DNA of 64,000 nucleotides from Streptomyces xantholiticus (GCF_014651015.1 NZ_BMWB01000025.1:53384-117383), one strand, 5' to 3'. Counted from the stretch's first letter, positions 40,545 through 49,703 are shown. The notes: generated by a model not told the origin, from the sequence alone. Made by a program: numbers and translations.

Positions 40545-41149
40545 GTGCGATCGTCCCCCGAGAGTATGAGCAGCGTCCTGCAGGCGCCGTCAGCCTGCTG
40601 GCAACTGGCCGAAGCCGCGGAAGGCTTCGGATGCCCCTTGGAAAACATAGACACTCCCCGGTTGCCGTACTGCCTTTTCCGTCATTCTTTCCTGACTGGG
40701 CATGAAACGAACGGCATCGGTTGTCCATTGCCGGTGTTCATGGGGCTGCAGTGAAGTGCGCCGACCTGGGTGTCAGACTTCCTTGACGGTTTGCCGTCAG
40801 GAGATGGTTTGACGTTGCTCCTGGGTGCCCATGCCTTGACGTAGAGCCGGTTGATCGGTGCGGGGCTCCGGGAGCGAGCCGGAGGAGATCGCACATGATC
40901 ACGCGGTCTCCCTCCTGCCGGAGCTCCGAGACCGACTTCGTGTTCCGCCCCCAGTGGATGTCGTCGTCGACGGTCCAATCCACGAGATGGTGGCGTCTGC
41001 CTTCAAGAGAATCGCTGGACCGACGCCCGACCGCGGCGGGCGCCTTGGGCGGTCGCGGTCCCGGTCAGATCCAGCAAGACTGCGTGCGCGATGCAGCGTC
41101 GTCTGGCGTCGGGTGGAGAGGGCCCTCCGCTGACCACCGCGGCGACCCC
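40545..41149. other. Interval with degenerate coding
   Basis: On the minus strand, 'MDWTVDDDIHWGRNTKSV' starts a natural-looking frame near 40983. After a likely one-base shift it continues as 'INRLYVKAWAPRSNVKPSP' toward a stop at 40682. This could be a frameshifted 100-residue gene, but no family is recognised. From 40,984 to 41,149 nothing is apparent. Confidence 0.25.
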
Positions 41150-41355
41150 CTAACCGGGGAGCGCCCGGGTGGGCATACTCGAACGGGGGCGGTAGCCGTA
41201 GTGCCAGTCGGGATCATGCGGTTCGATGCCGAACGGAATCCGGACGTACAAGCTGCCCTGCAGCAGCTGTGTGTAGGGGGCCAGCTTTCCGCTTCCACCG
41301 TGGCGGCGCCGCCGTCGAGCGGGCCGCCCTCGACACCGATCGTGTACGTCGTCAC
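41150..41355 (-). pseudogene. Small hypothetical protein with a one-base frameshift
   Basis: ATG 41355 begins 'MTTYTIGVEGGPLDGGAATV'. One base is missing near 41,290, and the next frame continues 'GKLAPYTQLLQGSLYVRIPF', 'GIEPHDPDWHYGYRP' and stops at 41150. The two parts together are a typical short 'GGPLDG' beta protein, widespread in phages and actinomycetes and of unknown function. The 206-base span is one short of 69 codons. Confidence 0.5.
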
Positions 41356-41566
41356 AGACCTACCAACACCCCACGCACCAACCGGTCACCGTTGGCGCCC
41401 GGCATCGCACCGGACCTGGATCAGGGGCTTGTGCAACTCATGTGCTGCATCATCTGCATGCACCCCTGTCCAAGGCATCCCGACGCACCTAACCCACCCA
41501 TAGAGAAGGACGTGATAGCGCGCCGCCTCACCGGCCAGACCACGCCAACCTGGCGCGGGTGACCGC

Positions 41567-41983
41567 ATGGACGACCAGATAACACCGCTCCTGGAGCGGA
41601 TCGACGCACGCGAACGCGAACTCGGCACCGCCGCGGAACAGCCCCGCACGCAGATCGACGAGCTCACCGCGCGCCTGCGTGAACTCGACGAGGAGATCGA
41701 GAACCTGGCGGAGACCGGCAAGACGCTCCTCGCCCTCCCGCCGGCGACCCCGGAGCCAGCCGAGGAGCGGCCCGTCCTGCCGGCCCACCCGGCCTACCAG
41801 CAGATCCTCGACGTCTTCGCCGACTCTGCTGGACCGATGCGTGCCCGCGACCTGTGCCAGGCCCTGGACATCTCGCTCAAGCCGAAGAACATCGAGAGCA
41901 CTCGGCACAAGCTCAAGCGCCTGGTCAGCCTGGGTGTCCTCGCCGAGACCGAACCGGGCCTGTTCACCCAGCGCCGCCCGTAG
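41567..41983 (+). CDS. Hypothetical coiled-coil and winged-helix protein
   Basis: A 138-residue protein. Residues 3-50 are a coiled coil ('LTARLRELDEEIENLAETGK'). Residues 75-136 form a winged-helix-like domain ('YQQILDVFADSAGPMRARDL', 'STRHKLKRLVSLGVLAETEP'). Such proteins recur in Streptomyces as small DNA-binding proteins, often near mobile elements. The ATG has only a weak upstream site. From 41,356 to 41,566 there is no gene. Confidence 0.65.
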   Translation: MDDQITPLLERIDARERELGTAAEQPRTQIDELTARLRELDEEIENLAETGKTLLALPPATPEPAEERPVLPAHPAYQQILDVFADSAGPMRARDLCQALDISLKPKNIESTRHKLKRLVSLGVLAETEPGLFTQRRP

Positions 41984-42053
41984 CCGCCCTCCGTTCCAGG
42001 CCACCCGCTCCGTCACAGCTGCCGCACTTGCCATCCGGCTCACGCTGCGATCG

Positions 42054-42704
42054 CTAGTGACCCGTCATGCGGAGCCACTGCATCGTTGTGACGAGCTCTT
42101 CGCCGAAGTCCTCGCAGAGCGCGAGCAACTCGCGACCGGTGAACGAGTCGAGCAGCCCTGCTGAATCGGGGAGAACCCCGAGAGCACCGTGGCAGGCGGT
42201 CTCGACAGCGAAGTGGCGCGATGCGAAATAGCCCTCGCTCGCCCGGCCCGCCAGGTCGGCGAGGTACTGGCGGTGGGCTTCCTCCGAGGGGTGAGAGTAG
42301 AAGGAGCCCTCGACGAGACCGTCGAGGTAGTTCGCCAGGCCGGCCGAGGCTTCGACCACTCGCTCGACTTCGTCCACGCCAGGCTTGTCCAGCAGTTCGC
42401 CGAAGGTCAGCAGGTTGCTGATGGTCTCCAACTGAAAGAGCTGGACCGTGTCCGGGTCAACTTCAGATGTGAAGAGCGGGGCGGTGCACAGCTCGGCGAT
42501 GGCTCGCCGGTATGCGCGATCCGACTCTTCACCAGCGGGTGATGCTGCCAGTCGGAACAGCGACTCCAGCACAGACTGGTCGACGCCCCACTCTGCATCC
42601 AATCCGAACGCGAGTATCGGCGCGCGCCACCGCCACAGGGCCAGGACGGCAGCCTGACGCTGGTGGACGGGCCTCAGGTCCGCCAATCGCTCGATCCGCA
42701 CCAC
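42054..42704 (-). CDS. Hypothetical all-alpha protein
   Basis: A 216-residue protein starting at GTG, predicted almost entirely helical and soluble ('RQAAVLALWRWRAPILAFGL', 'RRAIAELCTAPLFTSEVDP'), with a late 'LALCEDFGEELVTTMQWLRM'. Its length and helical pattern recall DUF416-like proteins, but I cannot confirm this by eye. Intact frame and codon use look genuine. Confidence 0.5.
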   Translation of the reverse strand: MVRIERLADLRPVHQRQAAVLALWRWRAPILAFGLDAEWGVDQSVLESLFRLAASPAGEESDRAYRRAIAELCTAPLFTSEVDPDTVQLFQLETISNLLTFGELLDKPGVDEVERVVEASAGLANYLDGLVEGSFYSHPSEEAHRQYLADLAGRASEGYFASRHFAVETACHGALGVLPDSAGLLDSFTGRELLALCEDFGEELVTTMQWLRMTGH

Positions 42705-42849
42705 GTTCTCGAGTCAGCCCTTCTGATCCACCGGCCTCGCCCGCCCCCTTTACCTCGGGACACTGTAGAAGCCGCCGAAGGACCACGTGACCGCCAGGAC
42801 GGTGTCTGGCCCAAGCCCACTGCGGGAATCGGGCATACCGGTTCAGAAT

Positions 42850-42870
42850 GTCCTCTTAGAACTCCTAACG
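42850..42870. repeat. Left terminal inverted repeat
   Basis: GTCCTCTTAGAACTCCTAACG, whose reverse complement recurs at 44,846-44,867 with one base substituted and one added. Such matching inward-facing ends bound a 2-kb segment that holds a reductase gene, a HxlR regulator and an IS5 transposase. The F420-type reductase stop lies 17 bases inside. Confidence 0.55.
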
Positions 42871-42887
42871 CAATGCCTGGGTACGCC

Positions 42888-43547
42888 TCACACGCTCTGG
42901 GCTCTTGGGCCTGTCGCGTATGCCAGGGGCGGTGCGATCGCTCGTACGTCCGCCTGCTCCGCCACCCACAGACCGATGAACAGTGCCGCGGTCGCCTCCA
43001 GCAGTCCGGCGCGTTCCAGCCCGCCCCCGGCCACCGGGGCGCAACCTACGTCCCGCACCAGTTCGTACACCCGCGTGAGTGCCGCCTCCTCATCCCCGCA
43101 GACCGGAACCGCGAGGGGCTGGCTGTCGAAGACCGGCGGGGTCATCCGCCACACGTCCTCGTGACAGAGGTTGAACGCCTTGACGACCTGCGCACCCGGT
43201 GCCGCCGCGGCAAGGCGGCACGCCGCCGAGGGGCCGCCTTCTGTCAGCAGCCGGAAGCCGGGCCCGACCGGATTGGCACAGTCGAGCAGGACCTTCCCGC
43301 TCAGCGCCGCCTGGAGCTCCTTGACGACGTCTGCCCCCGCGCCATATGGCAGCGCGGCCAGGACCACCTCGCCGAAGTCCGCCGCCTGCTGCAGACTCCC
43401 GTGGCCCGCACCTCCCCCGATGCGCGTCGCGAGCCGCTGGGCCTTCAGTTCGTCCCGGCCTCCGACGAACACCTCGCGCCCGGCCCGCCCCCAGTGCGTG
43501 GCCAGTGCGTCCGCCATGTTCCCCGTTCCCAGCACGCCGATCTTCAT
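42888..43547 (-). CDS. NADPH-dependent F420 reductase-like oxidoreductase
   Basis: A 219-residue Rossmann protein related to F420H2:NADP oxidoreductase. The dinucleotide motif is at the extreme N-terminus ('MKIGVLGTGNMADALATHW'), followed by 'VFVGGRDELKAQRL', which has an Arg suited to NADP. 'LDCANPVGPGF' and 'VKAFNLCHEDVW' are characteristic of the family. The ATG at 43547 has GAGAGGGG upstream. It is transcribed divergently from a HxlR regulator 76 bases away, a usual arrangement for a redox-responsive repressor and its target. The physiological substrate may be F420 or another small molecule. Confidence 0.85.
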   Translation of the reverse strand: MKIGVLGTGNMADALATHWGRAGREVFVGGRDELKAQRLATRIGGGAGHGSLQQAADFGEVVLAALPYGAGADVVKELQAALSGKVLLDCANPVGPGFRLLTEGGPSAACRLAAAAPGAQVVKAFNLCHEDVWRMTPPVFDSQPLAVPVCGDEEAALTRVYELVRDVGCAPVAGGGLERAGLLEATAALFIGLWVAEQADVRAIAPPLAYATGPRAQSV

Positions 43548-43623
43548 CGATTGGCCCCTCTCCGCGCTTGTTCCAACCGCTTCCGGGACGACACTAGGAA
43601 ATCCGTCAGGCACCATTTGGTAC

Positions 43624-43974
43624 GTGACGACCGACGCCTATCTCGCCGACTGCCGCGCCCGCCTCGCCTTCGACCTTCTCTCCAACACCTGGAACGCGGT
43701 GCTGATCTGGGTCCTGCGGGACGGTCCCAGGCGCCCTGGCGAACTCCGCGAGCGCATCGGCGGCATCAGCCCCAAGGTCTTGACCGAGACGCTGCGGCGG
43801 CTGGAATTCAACGGTCTGGTGGAACGACACGCCTATGCCGAAGCGCCGCCCCGTGTCGAGTACGAACTCACCGCTTTGGGAAGGACGCTGCTCGGCCCGA
43901 TCGACGCATTCGGCGCCTGGGCCTTCGAGCACGGCGATGAGGTCATGGCTGCCCAGGACCGAAACGGCGGGTGA
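43624..43974 (+). CDS. HxlR-family transcriptional regulator
   Basis: A 116-residue winged-helix regulator. The family core is plain: 'LLSNTWNAVLIWVLRDGPRR' then 'PGELRERIGGISPKVLTETL' and 'LEFNGLVERHAYAEAPPRVE'. The single Cys near the N-terminus ('DCRARLA') is in the position used as a redox or aldehyde sensor in some HxlR proteins. GTG 43624 is the only plausible start. It faces the F420-type reductase and probably represses it and itself. Confidence 0.88.
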   Translation: MTTDAYLADCRARLAFDLLSNTWNAVLIWVLRDGPRRPGELRERIGGISPKVLTETLRRLEFNGLVERHAYAEAPPRVEYELTALGRTLLGPIDAFGAWAFEHGDEVMAAQDRNGG

Positions 43975-44015
43975 GTTCAGCCTGCGACCTCCACTCCAGC
44001 ACGCGTGACACGCCA

Positions 44016-44826
44016 TCATCGCAACGAGTTCAAGCGCCGCCAGCAGATCAGCGCGCATCCCAGAGTGAGGAAGGCTTCGTGGATGTCGTCGCGGATCTCC
44101 CAGCGGATCCGCAGGCGGCGAACCAGTGCAGGTGGGCGAAGGCACGCTCCACGACCCAGCGTTGCGCGCCCAGTCCGGAGCCGTGTTCGGTGCCGCGTCG
44201 GGCGATCACCGGCTTCACGCCGAGCGCGCGGACCAGACGACGGTACTTGTCGTGATCGTAGCCACGGTCGCCGAGTACGACATCGGGGCGGCGCCTGGGC
44301 CGGCCGCGCTTGCCCCGCACGGGCGGCACGGCTTCGAGTAGTGGGATGAGCTGGGTGACGTCGTTGCGGTTACCGCCGGTCAGGGTGGCCGCGAGCGGGA
44401 CGCCGGTGGCGTCGGTGATCAAGTGGTGCTTGCTGCCCGTCCTGCCCCGGTCAACGGGGCTTCGTCCCGTCTTGGACCCCCCTTTAACGCCCGGATGTGG
44501 GAGCCGTCGACCGCCGCCCGGGAGAAGTCCAGCGCGTTCGCGCCACGCAACTTGGCGAGGAGAACCTCGTGCAGCCGGGGGCACGTCATGCCTGAGCCGA
44601 ACCCGCGCTCCTGCGGCAGGTGCTCCCAGGTAATCCCGGTATGCAGCACGAACAGGATGCCCTGGAACACCAGCCGATCCGGATGCCGCTTGCGACCGGG
44701 ATGCCGAAGCCGGCGCTCCACCTTCGGCAGCAAGGGCTCGATCACTGCCCACAACGCGTCATCGACATCCCACAGCTTCGGCCGAGCCACACCACACCCC
44801 CGGATCATCAGTCCCGCAGCATCCAA
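44016..44826 (-). mobile_element. IS5-family (IS427-like) transposase with programmed frameshift and one deletion
   Basis: The first frame has the HTH region 'LWDVDDALWAVIEPLLPKVE', 'GILFVLHTGITWEHLPQERG' and 'AAVDGSHIRALKGG'. A slippery AAAGGGGGG at 44,477-44,485 allows a -1 shift into the second frame, giving 'DRGRTGSKHHLITDATGVPL', 'VVLGDRGYDHDKYRRLV' and 'RWVVERAFAHLHWF', with DDE residues in place. A missing base near 44,112 then moves the true end ('RRLRIRWEIRDDIHEAF') out of frame; it stops at 44,016. Apart from that base the protein is complete. A matching inverted repeat lies 20 bases before the start but not close behind the stop. Confidence 0.82.
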
Positions 44827-44845
44827 CCACCCTGAAGATCCCTTT

Positions 44846-44867
44846 CGTTAGGAGTTCTTAGTAGGAC
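44846..44867. repeat. Right terminal inverted repeat
   Basis: CGTTAGGAGTTCTTAGTAGGAC, the inverted partner of the repeat at 42,850-42,870 (20 matching positions, one substitution, one extra base). It lies 20 bases upstream of the IS5 transposase start, the usual place for an IS end. It is also 46 bases before the IS701 start, so ownership is not certain. Confidence 0.55.
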
Positions 44868-44912
44868 TCCGTTAGGTCTTCGGGTTCGGCCTGTTCCTGG
44901 GCATGTTGGTGG

Positions 44913-45440
44913 ATGGACGCACATGAAGTGAACCGTGTCCGGGCGAAGTTGGCGTTGTACGTGGCTGATGTGTTCGCCTCGGTGCCGCGCAAGGACCAGC
45001 GGGCCAAAGGCGACTGCTACCTGCGGGGACTGATGTTGGACGGCCGCCGCAAGTCGATCCAGGCCATGGCCTCGCGGCTGCCCGACGGTAACGAACAGAA
45101 CCTGCAGCAGTTCGTGAACCAGTCCACCTGGGACCCGGTGCCGGTACAGCGGCGGATCTGCGAACGCATGCTCCCGCTGATCACCCCGACGGCCTGGGTG
45201 ATCGACGACGTGTCGCTGCCCAAGGACGGAAGAATGTCGGTCGCCGTGGCCCCCCAGTACTGCGGGGCCCTGGGCAAACGCCAACTGCCAGGTCGCGGTC
45301 AGCGTCCACGCCGCCAGTGACACGGCCTCCTACCCGCTGCAGTGGCGACGCGATGATCAGCCTCATGACCCGCCGCCTCACAGCCGAATCCACCCCGAGC
45401 TGGCGCGACACCTGGAAAGCTCTCGAATCAGGATATTAAG
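44913..45440 (+). pseudogene. IS701-family transposase, truncated
   Basis: ATG 44913 starts 'MDAHEVNRVRAKLALYVADV', then 'VPRKDQRAKGDCYLRGLMLD', 'RRKSIQAMASRLPDGNEQNL' and 'WVIDDVSLPKDGRMSVAVAP', which are the conserved N-terminal half of IS701 transposases. A frameshift near 45,280 is followed by 'VAVSVHAASDTASYPLQWR'. The sequence then jumps to a distal scrap ending about 45,440. The catalytic middle is deleted. Confidence 0.8.
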
Positions 45441-45880
45441 GGACCAAACATTGGAGTGAAACGCCCTCTGATTCCCCGGGGAACGACGCGGAGCGCCACC
45501 GTCAGGTCACACCGTCCCCGTCGGCCGGGGCGAACAGGGCGGGTTCGACCCCCGGTGGGACGTACACTCCACCCATGCGTTGCACACATGCGGTGAGGGA
45601 GGGCCTGCGACAGGCACCTCGCGCGCTGTGCACCACCGGCCCCGGGGCCCGCTGCCGCGCTTTGCACGGCCACGGCTGACCTGCTCGACGGGCCCTCTCC
45701 CCCTCCCGCCCCGCCCGTGGAGCTCTTTCCGCGCAGCCGGGGCGTCTTTCCGGTTTCCGGAACACCGCTCCACTGATCTGTCTGCTGAGCACCACCCCAG
45801 CGACTCCTCGGCGTGCCGTCTGGCATCGCCCTCGGCGACGGCCGGACCACCCGCCCAGTCGCACCCTCGAAAGGACCCCT
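45441..45880. other. Upstream region of the MurE paralogue
   Basis: About 440 bases between an IS701 relic and the MurE-like gene. No natural-looking frame is present. The region is long enough for a promoter and leader, but I see no recognisable operator or riboswitch. Confidence 0.4.
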
Positions 45881-47371
45881 GTGAAGTTGAGCAAGTTGCT
45901 GGCCGGGCACGACCATGAGGTTCTACTGGGTGATCCGGAGGCGAGGATCACCGCGGGAATGTGCTTCGACGCCCACCGCGTCTCGCCGGGTTCGCTGTTC
46001 ATCGCTGTGCCCGGTCACTTCGAGGGCGGCCCCGAGCTCGTCGGCCCGGCTCTGGCACGTGGCGCGGTCGCGGTGCTCGTCGACGACACGGCGCCCGATC
46101 TTGCGGCCGGGGTGTTGGCGTCGGCCGCCGGAGTGTGTGTCGTACGAGTGCCTGACACACGCAAGGCGGCCGCGGTGGTCACCTCCCGCTACTACGGTGA
46201 GCCCGGGCGGGAGATGGACATGGTGGCCGTCACCGGCACTAACGGGAAGACTTCGGTGTCGTACATGTTCGAGTCCGTGCTCCGGATCGCCGAGGGCGCA
46301 CGGGTGGGGGTCATCGGGACGGCCGGCAGCCGGATCGGCGACGAAGTGATCCCGATGCCGAGATCGGTGCTGAGTACGCCGGAGTCGCCGGACTTCCAGT
46401 ACCTGCTGGCGTGCATGCGCGACCGCGAGGTGAGCACCGTGGTCCTCGAGGCCACGTCGATGGGCCTGTTGACCCACCGGGTGGACCACGCGTTCCTTGA
46501 CGTGGGGATCTTCACCAACCTCACGCAGGACCACCTGGACGATCACGGGACCATGGAGAACTACCGGGACGCCAAGCTCCGCCTGTTCCAGGGATTGTGC
46601 CGGCGCGCGGTGGTCAACGCGGACGACCCCGTGGGAGACGGGATCCGGGCGATGATGCCGGGCGCGGTCACGACGTACGCGCTCGACACGGAGGCCGACT
46701 ACCGGGCGACCGACCTCAGCATGGACGCGCTCGGTACTCGCTTCACCCTCCACCACGCCGGACGCAAGTACCCCGCTGCGATCCCCGTCCCCGGGCGGTT
46801 CTCGGTGGCCAACGCGCTGGCCGCCGTGGCCGCCTGCCATCTCCTTGGGCACGACCTGACAGGACTGGTCACCGCGCTCGAGGGGATACCCCCGGTCCCG
46901 GGGCGCTTCGAACGCTTCGAGACTCCCCGCGGCACAACCGTGATCGTGGACTACGCGCACTCTCCCGACTCCCTGGACAAGGTGCTCACCGCCATCCGGG
47001 GCTTCGCCACCGGCCGGGTCATCACCGTCTTCGGCTGCGGAGGCGACCGGGACGTCACCAAGCGCGCGCGGATGGGGGAGATCGCCGGGACTCTCTCCGA
47101 CCTGTGCGTCCTCACCTCGGACAACCCGCGGAACGAAGACCCCGAGAAGATCCTGGACCAGATCACACCGGGTCTCACGGCGACCGGGACCCGGTTCGAG
47201 CGGTTCGCCGACCGCCGCCGGGCGATCGACTTCGCGCTGTCCGCCGCGGAAGGGGACGACATCGTCCTGGTCGCGGGGAAGGGCAGCGAGCCGTACCAGA
47301 TCATTGGCGAACGGCTGCTCCCCTTCAGCGACATGGCGACGGTGCGCGAACTCGCCGCGGTGCGGGGCTAA
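45881..47371 (+). CDS. MurE-like Mur ligase (orphan paralogue)
   Basis: A 496-residue ATP-dependent ligase that adds an amino acid to a UDP-MurNAc-peptide. It has the P-loop 'VTGTNGKTS' (GTNGKT 119-124), 'FTNLTQDHLDDHGTMENY' and, in the C-terminal domain, 'TSDNPRNEDP' (414-421), the Arg-containing motif linked to diaminopimelate-adding MurE. The segment usually EVSSH reads 'LEATSMGL' here, a change near the active site. GTG 45881 has AAAGGA nine bases upstream. It is not in a cell-division cluster, so it is probably a second copy with a specialised role, for instance in antibiotic tolerance or a peptide natural product. That role is inference. Confidence 0.85.
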   Translation: MKLSKLLAGHDHEVLLGDPEARITAGMCFDAHRVSPGSLFIAVPGHFEGGPELVGPALARGAVAVLVDDTAPDLAAGVLASAAGVCVVRVPDTRKAAAVVTSRYYGEPGREMDMVAVTGTNGKTSVSYMFESVLRIAEGARVGVIGTAGSRIGDEVIPMPRSVLSTPESPDFQYLLACMRDREVSTVVLEATSMGLLTHRVDHAFLDVGIFTNLTQDHLDDHGTMENYRDAKLRLFQGLCRRAVVNADDPVGDGIRAMMPGAVTTYALDTEADYRATDLSMDALGTRFTLHHAGRKYPAAIPVPGRFSVANALAAVAACHLLGHDLTGLVTALEGIPPVPGRFERFETPRGTTVIVDYAHSPDSLDKVLTAIRGFATGRVITVFGCGGDRDVTKRARMGEIAGTLSDLCVLTSDNPRNEDPEKILDQITPGLTATGTRFERFADRRRAIDFALSAAEGDDIVLVAGKGSEPYQIIGERLLPFSDMATVRELAAVRG

Positions 47372-47601
47372 CCACGTCGATCAACCGCCCGTGACGGCCA
47401 GCAAGAGATCGGAGACGATGAGGGCGGCCTCCCCGCCACCCCGGCCGGGACAAGGCCGGGTGTACGTTCTCGCGCTCGCCCCTGCCGGCGTCGCCCGTTC
47501 CGGGGTGCGTGTGCGCAGCGGCTGGCGGGCGCGGAGTCTACCGGGAGCAGGACGCGCAGCATGGTTGTGGTGGACGCGTTGGTGACCTGCTTGCCTGCTG
47601 G

Positions 47602-48370
47602 CTACCAGGGCGGTACTGACGGTTCTGTGGGCCGGGGTGGCTGGTCGGAGTCGTCGGCTGGGGTCGTGACGTCGTCGGTCTGCTGGTGCAACCGGTCGGC
47701 GGCGTCGTTCTCGCCCAGGGCCAGGTGGTGGAGGTAGAGAGGCACTACGCGGCGGCGGCCTGGCCGGCGCCTGCGGCGTACTGCCACGAGAATCGGGCGG
47801 CGACGTAGGTATCGGTGAGCTGCAGGACACAGGCGACGATCATGTCGCTGCGGGGCTCGGGCAGTTGCTCAGTGACGAACTCGGCGACGTCGGCGGCGGC
47901 GGTGCGGGTGACAAGCGTTTCGCACAGACGCTCGCCGGAGCTGACGTTGGCCGGCGGGACGTCCAGGAGACCCTCTCGGGGCAGATCCCGTACAGCCGGC
48001 GCAGCACCATGACGTCGAGCTGCTGTTCGGGAAGCCCGCTCATGGCCTTGAAGAGCTGGAGGCTCTCCTCCAGCTGGTTCATGCGCTCGGTCTCGGTGAT
48101 CAGGTTCCGCAGCGCGACCGTGTCGAAAGCAGTTGCCCCGAACTCGTCCGGAAGTCAGCGACCGCCGCCGGCTCGGCGCGAATCGACTTCGCCCAACGAG
48201 TCGATGCGACCCAGCCGCTCCCTGATGCGCTTCATGGTGTCCATGTACTCGGTGCCGAACTGGCTGGTGGACCGCGGATCGTAGAGGTGCGTCTCGATGA
48301 AGTCGAGGAGGAAGCCGAGCACCCGCGTGATCTGAGTCTCGACCGCGTATGTCGGCGCCGTGTGCCGGTC
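47602..48370 (-). pseudogene. Sigma-70 region-4-like protein, disrupted
   Basis: Joined frames give 'VETQITRVLGFLLDFIETHL', 'EYMDTMKRIRERLGRIDSLG', an in-frame stop near 48,157, 'RNLITETERMNQLEESLQL', 'AMSGLPEQQLDVMVLRRLYG', then after a shift 'VPPANVSSGERLCETLVTRT' and a C-terminal tail. The 'LPxxQxDVMVLRRLYG...VSSGERxAxxxL' part resembles the helix-turn-helix of sigma region 4 in sigma-like streptomycete proteins. One nonsense codon and at least two frameshifts inactivate it. 47,372-47,601 holds no gene. Confidence 0.5.
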
Positions 48371-48385
48371 CGACAGGTCTGGTGA

Positions 48386-48790
48386 TCAGCCAAGGGCGTC
48401 CCGTCGCGCCATACCCCACTCCCACATGCTGTGCACCACCGGCTCCAGCGCCCGCCCCTGGCTGGTCAGAATGTAGCGGACCCGGGGAGGCCAACTGGCC
48501 TTGCGGTGGCGCTCGATGACGCCCGCACTGGTCAACTGGGCCAGCCGGTCCGAGAGGACCTTGTCCGAGAGAGCGGGCAGGGCGGCGGACAGTTCGGAGT
48601 ATGTGGCCTGACCGCGGCGTAGGAACTCGCGGAGTACCAGCGGCGTCCATCGGCCGCTCAGCGTGGCGAGGGTGATGTCGACAGGGCATCGCGGTTCGTG
48701 GCCCGGCGGCACGAGGGCGCTATCCGGACAGTCCGCCAGGGGACCGTCCTGATCACCCGCCGGTGCATGTCCAACCGTTTGGTGAGTCAC
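48386..48790 (-). CDS. HxlR-family transcriptional regulator
   Basis: A 134-residue winged-helix repressor. The conserved start of the domain is 'CPVDITLATLSGRWTPLVLR', with the Cys common to HxlR sensors, followed by 'YSELSAALPALSDKVLSDRL' and 'GVIERHRKASWPPRVRYILT'. A 30-residue N-terminal extension precedes it. GTG 48790 has GGAGGGG eight bases upstream. It is divergent from the metallo-hydrolase gene, 58 bases away, and probably controls it. Confidence 0.87.
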   Translation of the reverse strand: MTHQTVGHAPAGDQDGPLADCPDSALVPPGHEPRCPVDITLATLSGRWTPLVLREFLRRGQATYSELSAALPALSDKVLSDRLAQLTSAGVIERHRKASWPPRVRYILTSQGRALEPVVHSMWEWGMARRDALG

Positions 48791-48848
48791 GAAGGCCCCT
48801 CCTAACGTCCGTCGCGAACAGCCCGCCCACTTGTCTCCAGGAGGCCTT

Positions 48849-49703
48849 ATGCGTATCCACCACCTCAACTGCGGTTCGCTCCGGAAGATTCCACCGCTCG
48901 GCGAAGAACCCACGGCAGGCGTCGTGAACCGGGAACTGGCCGCTGTCTGTCATTGCCTGCTCATCGAGACGGATTCGGACGGGCTGGTCCTGGTCGATAC
49001 TGGCCTCGGCACCGCCGACCTACAGCATCCTGACCGGTCGCTGGGTGCGGACTGGGTGGCCTACGCCCAGCCCGCGCTGGTCCCCGAGCAGAGCGCGCTG
49101 CATCAGGTCGTCCGCCTCGGGTACGCGCCGCAGGACGTGCGGCACATCGTGCTCACCCACCTGCATCGCGACCACACGGGAGGGCTGCCGGACTTCCCTC
49201 ACGCACGGGTGCATGTGCACCCCGACGAGTACCGGGCCGTGACCGACCCCGCGGCAGCGCACCACCGGCACAGCCTCGACCGCTTCATGTCAGCACACCG
49301 GGCACACAACCCGCTGCTGACACCCGCACCCGTGGAGGAGCGCACTGAGTGGTTCGGCTTCCCAGGCGTGGCACGGCCGCAGGGTCTGGCGTGCGAGATG
49401 CTGCTGGTGCCGCTGCCCGGCCACTCGGCGGGACACGCTGGCGTCGCCGTGCGCGACGACAACGGACGGTGGCTGTTGCACGCGGGCGACGCGTACATGT
49501 ATCACGGCGAGATCGAGCAGACACCGCCCCTTTCCCACCCCGTCCTCGACCCGGTCCAGCGGGGAGCCCAGACCGATGTCGCGGCTCGCGTCGTGACCCG
49601 CGACCGACTGCGCGGCCTCCGACGCGACCACGCGGGTGAGGTCACCGTCTTCAGCGCGCACGACCCGTGGGAGCTCGCCCGCCTCGCCGCCCTCACGGGC
49701 TAA
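48849..49703 (+). CDS. MBL-fold metallo-hydrolase
   Basis: A 284-residue metallo-beta-lactamase-fold hydrolase. The metal site HxHxDH is 'THLHRDHTGG', with further ligands in 'LVPLPGHSAGHAGV' and 'WLLHAGDAYMY' and a final His in 'VFSAHDPWE'. The spacing is that of the quorum-quenching lactonase/glyoxalase II-like branch. AGGAGG precedes the ATG closely. No signal peptide, so cytoplasmic. Its regulator is divergent HxlR. The substrate is not evident; a lactone or thioester is plausible. Confidence 0.87.
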   Translation: MRIHHLNCGSLRKIPPLGEEPTAGVVNRELAAVCHCLLIETDSDGLVLVDTGLGTADLQHPDRSLGADWVAYAQPALVPEQSALHQVVRLGYAPQDVRHIVLTHLHRDHTGGLPDFPHARVHVHPDEYRAVTDPAAAHHRHSLDRFMSAHRAHNPLLTPAPVEERTEWFGFPGVARPQGLACEMLLVPLPGHSAGHAGVAVRDDNGRWLLHAGDAYMYHGEIEQTPPLSHPVLDPVQRGAQTDVAARVVTRDRLRGLRRDHAGEVTVFSAHDPWELARLAALTG

